DNA of 64,000 nucleotides from contig JALKAY010000001.1 in assembly GCA_023015935.1 (NCBI GenBank), positions 310,874 to 374,873 of the forward strand, written 5' to 3'. Under the pieces are notes generated by a model that was not told where the DNA came from, did no database searches, and saw only the letters and a program-made list of their open reading frames with translations. This document shows, piece after piece, positions 8,898 through 17,466 of the stretch. Source of the stretch: Flavobacteriaceae bacterium F08102. Lineage in GTDB: Bacteria > Bacteroidota > Bacteroidia > Flavobacteriales > Flavobacteriaceae. Position 1 is the stretch's first letter. Every line of letters begins with the position of its first letter. The translations under genes were made by a program, and so were the position numbers.

Positions 8898-9227
8898 AAA
8901 AAATTAAGTTACGCCTTTGTTATTACTGCTTTTAGCTTAGTGAGTACCCATTCGTTTGCACAAGAAATGAAAGACGTCGTAGAAGCGGTACAACAAGAAA
9001 AAGTAAAAATTGAACTTGGAGATTTACCAGAAGCTGTGACCAAATAACTCACCACAGATTTCGAGGAGTACAATGCACTCAAGGCATATACAACCATGAA
9101 AGACAATACAAAGATTTATTACGTAGTACTGAGCATAGCCGACCGTAAAGTTGAGGCATACTATAGTGAAGAAGGAAAATTAATTGGAAAAGAAGAAATT
9201 AAAAGTAAATGGATTCTATTGAATTAA
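8898..9227 (+). pseudogene. Broken PepSY-like secreted protein gene
   Basis: The frame reads KKLSYAFVITAFSLVSTHSF-AQ, a good signal peptide, then a mature part with IELGDLPEAVTK, TDFEEYNALKAY and IYYVVLS...KVEAYYSEEGKLIGKEE, and ends at TAA 9225-9227. The pattern resembles PepSY-like (PF11396-type) proteins that are abundant in Bacteroidota. Two lesions are visible. No start codon precedes the signal peptide: the codon before KKL is TAA within TTATAAAAAAAATT, where ATG followed by six A's would be expected. An in-frame TAA also lies at 9045-9047, after VTK. Either alone would silence it. Intact relatives often sit beside two-component systems, as here. A strong terminator follows. Confidence 0.7.
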
Positions 9228-9250
9228 AAAGTAAATTTCTTTGTAAAGCA

Positions 9251-9284
9251 GCCGAGCATACCTTGTTACGCTCGGCTTTTTTTT
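9251..9284 (+). terminator. Rho-independent terminator after the PepSY-like pseudogene
   Basis: GCCGAGC (9251-9257) pairs with GCTCGGC (9270-9276), followed by eight T's. It closes the transcript started at copy A, showing that the unit was once a single-gene transcription unit. Confidence 0.85.
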
Positions 9285-9371
9285 ATTCAAGAAACTCAGC
9301 CTATAATTACATTTAAGTAGATTTAGCTTCGAAATACTAAATATTTGTTAATTTAAACAACAAGCTCCCAT

Positions 9372-9406
9372 CTTGCAAATTTCTTTAGATTCTACTTGTA
9401 CATTTG
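9372..9406 (+). promoter_or_regulatory. Operator/promoter unit, copy B (upstream of the 37-codon gene)
   Basis: CTTGCAA (9372-9378), ATTT, CTTTAGA (9383-9389), TTC, six bases, then TACATTTG (9399-9406). It has the same spacing as copies A and C. A TTG at 9373-9375 also lies 23 bases before the -7 box, so this copy could double as an ordinary promoter. The ATG of the mini-gene lies 20 bases after the -7 box. Confidence 0.7.
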
Positions 9407-9426
9407 AGAAAATAAAAAAAAGAAAA

Positions 9427-9540
9427 ATGGAAAACGAAAACAAATTATACTACGTTACCTTGGCAAATGAAAATGCCAAAGTCGAGTTTCTTTTTAATGC
9501 AAACGGAGACATCTTAGCGAAACCGACATTCAAAAAATAA
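9427..9540 (+). CDS. 37-aa peptide resembling the C-terminal part of the PepSY-like protein
   Basis: ATG at 9427, stop TAA at 9538-9540. The peptide starts MENENKLYYVTLANENAKVE and continues FLFNANGDILAKPTFKK. It has no signal peptide. It aligns with the end of the neighbouring pseudogene: NKLYYVTL / TKIYYVVL, KVEFLFNANGDIL / KVEAYYSEEGKLI. It may be a remnant of a deleted PepSY-like gene or a real small protein. In favour of a real gene are a strong upstream promoter element, an A-rich AAGAAAA before the ATG, an intact frame and a hairpin terminator after it. Against it is the very small size. It sits alone in its transcription unit. Confidence 0.5.
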   Translation: MENENKLYYVTLANENAKVEFLFNANGDILAKPTFKK

Positions 9541-9599
9541 AAATTGGGTTGATTGCTGTTAGAAACAGCTTTTCTGTCTTGGATCTAGCTGTTTCTTTC
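9541..9599 (+). terminator. Conserved tail and hairpin, copy 1
   Basis: The 17-base segment AAATTGGGTTGATTGCT (9541-9557) is followed by a stem GAAACAGCT (9562-9570) / AGCTGTTTC (9587-9595) and a short T-rich tail. The same 17 bases and the same stem recur at 9720-9787. It probably terminates the 37-codon transcript; the unpaired 17-mer is conserved for reasons not evident. Confidence 0.6.
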
Positions 9600-9634
9600 A
9601 ATTTTAGTAAAAAATAAATGAACTCCACTCAAAA

Positions 9635-9669
9635 CTTCAGAATTCCTTTAGATTCTGTTTATATATTTG
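9635..9669 (+). promoter_or_regulatory. Operator/promoter unit, copy C (no coding region follows)
   Basis: CTTCAGA (9635-9641), ATTC, CTTTAGA (9646-9652), TTC, six bases, then TATATTTG (9662-9669). This is the most regular direct repeat of the three, with six of seven bases identical between arms. The following leader AACTATCAAACAAACAT matches copy A's leader. Confidence 0.7.
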
Positions 9670-9675
9670 AACTAT

Positions 9676-9787
9676 CAAACAAACATATTGAATTATGTAG
9701 GTTCATTAAAATACAGAGCAAATTGGGTTGATTGCTTTAATTGAAACAGCTTAATACATTTCTACAAACATTAGGCTGTTTCTTTTT
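9676..9787 (+). ncRNA. Candidate small RNA or gutted gene unit
   Basis: Between promoter copy C and a terminator hairpin there is no usable reading frame; the only ATG (9695) is followed directly by TAG. Transcription would give an RNA of roughly 110 bases ending in the repeated 17-mer AAATTGGGTTGATTGCT (9720-9736) and the stem GAAACAGC (9743-9750) / GCTGTTTC (9775-9782) plus a T-run. It could be a regulated small RNA, or a copy of the PepSY-like unit that lost its coding part. The exact 5' end is a guess from the -7 box. Confidence 0.35.
9743..9787 (+). terminator. Hairpin tail, copy 2
   Basis: GAAACAGC / GCTGTTTC stem (9743-9750 with 9775-9782) followed by TTTTT. It is equivalent to the hairpin at 9562-9595 with a different loop sequence, so the stem has been kept while the loop changed. 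Confidence 0.65.
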
Positions 9788-9890
9788 CTAATATCGAACT
9801 CACGAATATATACAAAAAAAGAACACTCTAAATTTAAATACCTCTCTTTTACAGAGAATTTGTTAATAACTTCCGTTATTAAACAGCATA

Positions 9891-9918
9891 GAAAACACGC
9901 TTGAAGAAGCGTGTTTTC
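9891..9918. terminator. Strong 12-bp stem-loop upstream of gyrB
   Basis: GAAAACACGCTT (9891-9902) and AAGCGTGTTTTC (9907-9918) pair perfectly around a 4-base loop. An extra 8-bp inverted repeat TTAATAAC / GTTATTAA (9863-9870, 9875-9882) lies just before it. It probably insulates gyrB from upstream transcription. The gyrB -7 box candidate begins two bases later. Confidence 0.6.
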
Positions 9919-9919
9919 T

Positions 9920-9927
9920 TATATTTG
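9920..9927 (+). promoter_or_regulatory. Putative -7 box of the gyrB promoter
   Basis: TATATTTG directly after the stem-loop at 9891-9918, 38 bases before the gyrB ATG. The only TTG at a comparable distance (9901-9903) leaves 16 bases between the boxes, slightly short, and lies inside the hairpin. Confidence 0.5.
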
Positions 9928-9938
9928 TATGTTTTTGA

Positions 9939-11903
<1,965 letters not shown>

Positions 11904-11923
11904 AAACCGAATTTAAATTAAAT

Positions 11924-12850
11924 ATGAAAGTAACTGTTGTAGGTGCAGGTGCTGTTGGTGCCAGTTGCGCCGAGTACATTGCCATTAAAAACTTCGCATC
12001 TGAAGTAGTCATTTTAGATATTAAAGAAGGTTTCGCAGAAGGAAAAGCTATGGACCTAATGCAAACTGCCTCCTTAAATGCCTTTGACACCAAAATCGTT
12101 GGAACTACAAACGATTATTCTAAAACCGCAAATAGTGATATTTGTGTTATTACCTCTGGAATTCCAAGAAAACCAGGAATGACTCGTGAGGAACTAATAG
12201 GTATTAATGCTGGAATTGTAAAAACTGTTTCGTCAAGTTTGATTGAGCATTCACCAAACACCATCATTATTGTCGTATCCAATCCTATGGATACAATGAC
12301 CTATTTAGTACACAAAACAACAAACCTCCCGAAAAATAGAATTATTGGAATGGGTGGCGCACTAGATTCTGCCCGATTTAAATATCGATTAGCGGAAGCT
12401 TTAGGCGCTCCTATATCAGACGTAGACGGGATGGTAATTGGAGGACATTCAGACAAAGGAATGGTACCACTTATAAATCACGCAACCAGAAACAGCGTAA
12501 AAGTAACCGAATTTTTAAGTCCAGAACGTTTGGATCAAGTAAAAGAAGACACCAAAGTTGGTGGAGCAACACTCACCAAACTTTTAGGCACCTCAGCATG
12601 GTATGCCCCAGGAGCTGCAGTTTCTGGATTGGTTCAAGCAATTGCCTGTGACCAACAAAAAATGTTTCCTTGCTCAGCCCTCTTAGATGGAGAATATGGT
12701 TTATCTGATTTATGTATTGGAGTTCCCGTAATTCTAGGAAAAAACGGAATTGAAAACATCGTAGAAATCAATTTATCTGACGCTGAAAAAGCGCATTTAA
12801 ACGAAAGTGCAGAAGGTGTTCAAAAAACAAATAGTTTATTAACACTTTAA
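11924..12850 (+). CDS. mdh: Malate dehydrogenase
   Basis: Oxidises malate to oxaloacetate with NAD in the TCA cycle; soluble. 308 aa, of the LDH-like bacterial MDH group. The Rossmann loop is GAGAVGASCAEY (residues 7-18). Substrate and catalytic motifs are IPRKPGMTREELIGINAGIV, VVSNPMDTMTYL and MVIGGHSDKGMVPL (catalytic His in GGHSD). The C-terminal VPVILGKNGIENIVEI is typical. It lies 20 bases after gyrB and ends before a long inverted repeat. Confidence 0.97.
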   Translation: MKVTVVGAGAVGASCAEYIAIKNFASEVVILDIKEGFAEGKAMDLMQTASLNAFDTKIVGTTNDYSKTANSDICVITSGIPRKPGMTREELIGINAGIVKTVSSSLIEHSPNTIIIVVSNPMDTMTYLVHKTTNLPKNRIIGMGGALDSARFKYRLAEALGAPISDVDGMVIGGHSDKGMVPLINHATRNSVKVTEFLSPERLDQVKEDTKVGGATLTKLLGTSAWYAPGAAVSGLVQAIACDQQKMFPCSALLDGEYGLSDLCIGVPVILGKNGIENIVEINLSDAEKAHLNESAEGVQKTNSLLTL

Positions 12851-12857
12851 AAAAATT

Positions 12858-12903
12858 GGCCTAATTCTTGGTATATATCTATTTGTAAACTAAGAATTAG
12901 GCC
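12858..12903 (+). terminator. Inverted repeat after mdh, likely terminator
   Basis: GGCCTAATTCTT (12858-12869) pairs exactly with AAGAATTAGGCC (12892-12903); the loop is 22 bases. It is followed by ATATTTTG rather than a clean T-run, so termination is likely but not certain. Confidence 0.55.
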
Positions 12904-12953
12904 ATATTTTGTATAAAAACAGTATATTGGACATCTTTTAAAAAACTCAACAT

Positions 12954-13634
12954 ATGAAAAACACAACCAAAAAATCAACTATCACCTATTTTTCCTTAAT
13001 TCTTATAGCGCTTTTTAGCATCCAAGGCTTTGCTCAAAAAGAAATTAAAGAAGGATATATTATACAAAAAATGCAATTGTCCACGGGCGATGCAACAATG
13101 GATGCCCAAATCCAATCTATGATGGGCGAATTAACCTCTAAGACTTTTTTCAAAAACCAATTATCTAGCACCACTATGAATAATCCGATGGCTGGAAACA
13201 CTAAAACCATTGTGGATCTTAACAAAAAGAAAATGATTATTTTCATGGATAATCCAATGCTGGGTAAAAAATACAAAGAGGATAACATCAACCTTTCTGA
13301 AGACGATTTAAAAAACGTTAAATTCACCTCTAATGGCAAAACTAAAACTATTTTAGGCTACACCTGTAACGGGTATGATGCCTCCGCTGAAGTTGATGGT
13401 AATGTTACGAACATGATTTTATACGTTACGGAACAAATAAAAGCACCAACACAATATGCAGCCTCTTTTGGTGAAAAATTAAAAGGTTTCCCAATGTTTA
13501 TGGAAATGTCAATGAATCAAGGCGGAATGGATATGACCATGCAAATGGAAGTTACAGAAATTAAAGCTGAAACAGTCGCTGACAAAGAATTTGATATGAC
13601 TATTCCAGAAGGATATTCTGAAATAAAAATGTAG
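12954..13634 (+). CDS. DUF4412-type secreted protein, methionine-rich
   Basis: 226 aa with signal peptide (TYFSLILIALFSIQGFAQ). The mature protein contains EGYIIQKMQLS near its start, repeated small strands, KTKTILGYTCNGYDA and a methionine-dense stretch near residues 180-205 (FMEMSMNQGGMDMTMQMEV). The YTC(N)GY/A motif and closing EFDMTIPEGY fit DUF4412 proteins, probably beta-barrel-like carriers in the periplasm, of unknown function. The methionine cluster could reflect surface oxidation scavenging or metal contact; that is speculation. The stop codon overlaps the first base of a 54-bp palindromic terminator. Confidence 0.75.
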   Translation: MKNTTKKSTITYFSLILIALFSIQGFAQKEIKEGYIIQKMQLSTGDATMDAQIQSMMGELTSKTFFKNQLSSTTMNNPMAGNTKTIVDLNKKKMIIFMDNPMLGKKYKEDNINLSEDDLKNVKFTSNGKTKTILGYTCNGYDASAEVDGNVTNMILYVTEQIKAPTQYAASFGEKLKGFPMFMEMSMNQGGMDMTMQMEVTEIKAETVADKEFDMTIPEGYSEIKM

Positions 13635-13687
13635 AACAAAGCATAAAAAAAGCCCGCTAATTAGCGGGCTTTTTTTATGCTTTGTTC
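13634..13687. terminator. 54-bp perfect palindrome, bidirectional terminator
   Basis: GAACAAAGCATAAAAAAAGC... at 13634-13660 is the exact reverse complement of 13661-13687, without a spacer. The inner part is the terminator stem AGCCCGCTAA/TTAGCGGGCT flanked by A7/T7. It lies between the convergent DUF4412 and M61 peptidase genes and can stop transcription from both. Confidence 0.85.
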
Positions 13688-13700
13688 TTTACCTAGCTAT

Positions 13701-15581
13701 CTATCCTTTTAACCACGAAGCTCTAAGCGTATTTTGAGTCGGTGTTGCATTCGGATCTACGGTTAATTTTTCACCTGGCATAAAACTTGGTGAAACTGTT
13801 TTTGTAAACTCCACTTTTTGGCCATTTCGATCTAAAACTATATTAACTTCTATTCCTTCTTTCCAATTTTCAATTTCACCAATAATTTGCTCCGCATTTT
13901 GTAATGTAACTTCTTGACCATTTATTCGCTTGAGTACATCATTTGGTTGAACACCAGCCTCATTCCAAAAACTATTATTTTTAACCAAATCATTAAAAAA
14001 GATTCCTTTCTCCAGGCTCCCTTGAAATATCCAATTCGCACCATTTCGAGCAAAACCAGTTTTTACTTGCCCCTCCACTACCTTGAGACCAACCTTTTTA
14101 AAATACTCCGCATAATCAATAGGCGTAGTTCCAATAACGTGCCTATCAAAAAAAGTACGTATGCTAGGATAAGTCATCGCAACAATAATATCAATTAATT
14201 TATCATCTTCAAAGGGCTTATTTTTTCCATATCTCAACGATAATTCTTTCATTAGGGATAAAATTCCCCGCTCTCCATGACTTTCTTCACGCATTAAAAT
14301 ATCAATACACATTCCAATAAGTGCTCCTTTCTGATACACGTTGTAATAATTATCTGCATAAGGTTTATCTAAAATGTTCTCACTCATTTCTGTAAAACTC
14401 ATCGTATCATCTAAACCCTTTGCCGTATTGATTTTCTCCAAGATTTTAGTATAAAATTGATCTTCTGTAAAAAGTCCTTGATCTACTTGAAATAAGGTTG
14501 CAAAATATTCTGTTACCCCTTCATACATCCAAAGGTGTTTTGAAAAGGTAGGTTGATTATAATCAAAATAATGTACATCTTCTGAATGTACACTAAGCGG
14601 TGTTACAATATGAAAAAATTCATGTGAAACTACATCAATTAGGTTTTCCTTTAAAACATCAAGCGGCAAATTTTCTGGTAGTACAACCACGGTTGATGTA
14701 TGATGCTCTAACGCCCCAAACCCGGTTGGAGCGATAGGTGTATTTTCAGCCAAATAAACATAAATATCATAGCGTGAAGTGGTATTAATATCACCTAAAT
14801 ACGCCTTTTGTGCCTGCATCATTCTCTCTATTGTTTCCTTCAAAACTTTGGCTGAATGCACCTTGTTTGGAGAATAAAGACTTAGTACAATATTCATATC
14901 ACCAACCGTAAACTCTTCTACATCAAGATTTCCGTACATCATAGGATTATCCGTAATGTCAAAATAACGAGGAGCAAAATAACTAACGGTTATTGACGCT
15001 CCATCCTCACTAATTTTTTCATTCGTTTTTTGCAGTGCTGACGTCCGTTTAAATGCCACAGGTGAAATTACATCCAATTGATATTGACTATTTTTTAAAT
15101 GGTCAAAATACCCAATGAATCCATGTAAATTTAAGACGTAATTTTCGGGTTCAATATTGGTCCCTGAAGGGGAAAAGGGTGTTTCCTGCCCTGGATTTTT
15201 CTCTATATCAAAGGTATCATTCACTAAATAACTAATTTTATCAAGTGATTTCGCCGGATATATTTTCCACGAATTCACATCACTTTTTTCAACAGTTAAC
15301 GTATTTCCTTCATAATCTAGCGCCTTAAACCCCTCAATAAAACTCCCAAAATTGCTTACAGCGTAGGTTCCTTGTACCACTCTAGGCATTCTATAAATCA
15401 CCGTATCAATCGAGAATCTTCCTGGATTTATCACCACAGGAACTTTATCCTTATTTACTTGCATCAAATTCAGTTCTGCATGGATAGGACTTGCGGTGGC
15501 CAAGGCCCCCAACGTTGCTTTTGAAGTCCCACAACTAGCTAATACCAAGCCCACACAAAAAATTAATACAATCTTTTTCAT
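13701..15581 (-). CDS. M61 family peptidase lipoprotein with PDZ domain
   Basis: 626 aa metallopeptidase related to glycyl aminopeptidase. The N-terminus MKKIVLIFCVGLVLASCGTS has a lipobox (LASC), so it is a membrane-anchored lipoprotein. The N-terminal beta domain (about 30-250) is followed by the zinc motif HEFFH with His320, Glu321 and His324, and the downstream EGVTEYF glutamate. A C-terminal PDZ-like segment (GLEKGIFF-type spacing, AGVQPNDVLKRINGQEV) lies near residues 515-590. M61 enzymes release N-terminal glycine or alanine; the physiological role is unknown. A 42-base gap separates it from fhs on the same strand, so they may share a transcript. Confidence 0.92.
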   Translation of the reverse strand: MKKIVLIFCVGLVLASCGTSKATLGALATASPIHAELNLMQVNKDKVPVVINPGRFSIDTVIYRMPRVVQGTYAVSNFGSFIEGFKALDYEGNTLTVEKSDVNSWKIYPAKSLDKISYLVNDTFDIEKNPGQETPFSPSGTNIEPENYVLNLHGFIGYFDHLKNSQYQLDVISPVAFKRTSALQKTNEKISEDGASITVSYFAPRYFDITDNPMMYGNLDVEEFTVGDMNIVLSLYSPNKVHSAKVLKETIERMMQAQKAYLGDINTTSRYDIYVYLAENTPIAPTGFGALEHHTSTVVVLPENLPLDVLKENLIDVVSHEFFHIVTPLSVHSEDVHYFDYNQPTFSKHLWMYEGVTEYFATLFQVDQGLFTEDQFYTKILEKINTAKGLDDTMSFTEMSENILDKPYADNYYNVYQKGALIGMCIDILMREESHGERGILSLMKELSLRYGKNKPFEDDKLIDIIVAMTYPSIRTFFDRHVIGTTPIDYAEYFKKVGLKVVEGQVKTGFARNGANWIFQGSLEKGIFFNDLVKNNSFWNEAGVQPNDVLKRINGQEVTLQNAEQIIGEIENWKEGIEVNIVLDRNGQKVEFTKTVSPSFMPGEKLTVDPNATPTQNTLRASWLKG

Positions 15582-15623
15582 GAATCGTTTTTTTAAGAAA
15601 AATTTATTTTAAACATTGTGGCT

Positions 15624-17300
15624 TTAAGACAAGCCATCAATAACCCCGTCATTATCAATGGTCATTGACGTTGAGGCTGGAACACTTGGTAATCCAGGCA
15701 TTCGCATCATTTTCCCTAAGATTGGAATTAAAAATTTTGCGCCCGCTGCAATTTCAATATCGCGAACCGTGATGGTAAATCCATTAGGACTTCCAATCAA
15801 ATTCGGGTTGTCTGAAAATGATTTTTGAGTTTTAGCCATACAAATAGCAAAATCATTAAATCCAAGACGTTCAATCCGTTTTAATCGCAATTTTGCAAGA
15901 TTTTCAAATTTTACACCATCGGCTCTGTAAATTTCTTTCGCTATGGTTTCAATTTTGTCTATCACTGGAGATTTCCAATCATACAATGGTTTAAATTTAG
16001 TTGCTTTATGCTCAACTACATCCACCACTGCTTTTGCCAAATCTTGCGTTCCATTACCCCCTTTTGCCCAGCCTTCAGACAAAACAGCTTGAACTCCTAA
16101 CGCAGCACAACTCTTTATAATAAAATCGATTTCTTCCCGACTGTCCGTACTAAATCCATTAATAGCAACCACGGGTTCAATATTAAATTTACGTATATTT
16201 TCAATATGTCTTTCAAGGTTTGCGAAACCAGCTTCAACACGTGAAATATTTGGTGAATTATATTCGTCTGGTGAAGCTCCGCCATGATGTCTCAGTGCGC
16301 GAATTGTCGCAACTAACACAACAGCTTCAGGATTTAACCCTGCATATGCCGCCTTGATATCAAGAAATTTTTCAGCTCCCAAATCAGCACCAAATCCAGC
16401 TTCAGTCACTACATATTCTGAAAGAGACAATCCCATTTTAGTAGCAATAATCGTATTGGTTCCTTGGGCAATATTGGCGAAAGGACCTCCATGGATAATT
16501 GCCGGATTTTTTTCTAATGTTTGGACTAAATTTGGTTTTATCGCATCCTTTAACAAGATAGTCATGGCATTTTCTGCCTTTAAATCTCTTGCAAATACAG
16601 GTTTTTTATCAAAGGTAAAACCAACAAAAATAGCTCCCAATCGCTCTTTTAAATCATTTCTATCTTTGGCCATACATAATATAGCCATCACTTCCGATGC
16701 TGGGGTGATATTAAACCCATCTTCTCTAGGTATTCCATTCGAAGTACCTCCTAAGCCGATCGTGATATTTCGCAACGCTCGGTCATTCATATCAATTACC
16801 CGTTTCCATGCAATGGTTCGCGGGTCTATATTTAAATTATTTACACTACTCTGTAAATTATTATCAATTAAAGCTGACAACAAATTATTTGCCTTTTCAA
16901 CCGCATTAAAATCCCCCGTAAAATGGAGATTTATATCTTCCATCGGAACAACTTGCGAAAATCCACCCCCTGCGGCTCCTCCTTTTATACCAAAAACAGG
17001 GCCTAAAGAAGGCTCACGTAATACCACTGTAGAGCGCTTACCAATCTTATTTAACCCTTCATTTAATCCGATTGACACCGTTGTTTTACCCTCACCTGCC
17101 GGTGTTGGTGTCAAAGCAGTAACCAAAACCAGATGATTTTTTTTGATTTCATTTTCATCAATTAAATGTAGCGGTAATTTGGCTTTGTATTTTCCATATA
17201 ATTCTAATTCGTCATGATCAACACCTAATTTTGACGCTATATTGTTAATATGAGTAAGCGTTGTATTTTGAGCTATCTCAATATCTGATTGTGGTTTCAT
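15624..17300 (-). CDS. fhs: Formate--tetrahydrofolate ligase
   Basis: Makes 10-formyl-THF from formate, THF and ATP; one-carbon metabolism in the cytoplasm. 558 aa, the normal length. The ATP loop is seen as TPTPAGEGKTTVSIG near residues 64-78, followed by REPSLGPVFGIKGGAAGGG, NLHFTGDFNAVEKANNLL, the ITPASEVMAILCMA segment, ATKMGLSLSEYVVTEAGFGADLG and EGWAKGGNGTQDLA. All are hallmark segments of the family. Upstream, about 165 bases separate it from the divergent secDF gene. No riboswitch fold is evident there. Confidence 0.97.
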   Translation of the reverse strand: MKPQSDIEIAQNTTLTHINNIASKLGVDHDELELYGKYKAKLPLHLIDENEIKKNHLVLVTALTPTPAGEGKTTVSIGLNEGLNKIGKRSTVVLREPSLGPVFGIKGGAAGGGFSQVVPMEDINLHFTGDFNAVEKANNLLSALIDNNLQSSVNNLNIDPRTIAWKRVIDMNDRALRNITIGLGGTSNGIPREDGFNITPASEVMAILCMAKDRNDLKERLGAIFVGFTFDKKPVFARDLKAENAMTILLKDAIKPNLVQTLEKNPAIIHGGPFANIAQGTNTIIATKMGLSLSEYVVTEAGFGADLGAEKFLDIKAAYAGLNPEAVVLVATIRALRHHGGASPDEYNSPNISRVEAGFANLERHIENIRKFNIEPVVAINGFSTDSREEIDFIIKSCAALGVQAVLSEGWAKGGNGTQDLAKAVVDVVEHKATKFKPLYDWKSPVIDKIETIAKEIYRADGVKFENLAKLRLKRIERLGFNDFAICMAKTQKSFSDNPNLIGSPNGFTITVRDIEIAAGAKFLIPILGKMMRMPGLPSVPASTSMTIDNDGVIDGLS

Positions 17301-17391
17301 AAAGACAAAAAATTTGAAGCGAATATAATAAAAAATAAAACCGTACCAAGTTTAAAATACGTACGTGCTATTTACAAAAAATAGAAAAGAA

Positions 17392-17422
17392 TTGTCTATT
17401 CACAATTGAAAGCCTATATTTG
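17392..17422 (+). promoter_or_regulatory. Promoter of secDF
   Basis: TTG (17392-17394), 20 bases, then TATATTTG (17415-17422). Both boxes and their spacing match the flavobacterial consensus. The leader to the ATG is about 40 bases. Confidence 0.75.
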
Positions 17423-17466
17423 CGCGTTAAATACAAATTCAAGACTATTATAAATAGAAAAGGAGC

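Noticed and set aside
8909-9106. 65-codon minus-strand frame opposite the PepSY-like pseudogene
   Set aside because: The plus-strand frame has a signal peptide and domain pattern; the antisense frame has neither.
16354-17136. Long open frame (260 codons) on the plus strand opposite fhs
   Set aside because: Lies entirely antisense to a well-conserved enzyme; the predicted protein has no recognisable domain and is an echo of the fhs codon usage.
17301-17466. Possible folate riboswitch between fhs and secDF
   Set aside because: No paired elements beyond short AT-rich matches; only the secDF promoter could be supported.
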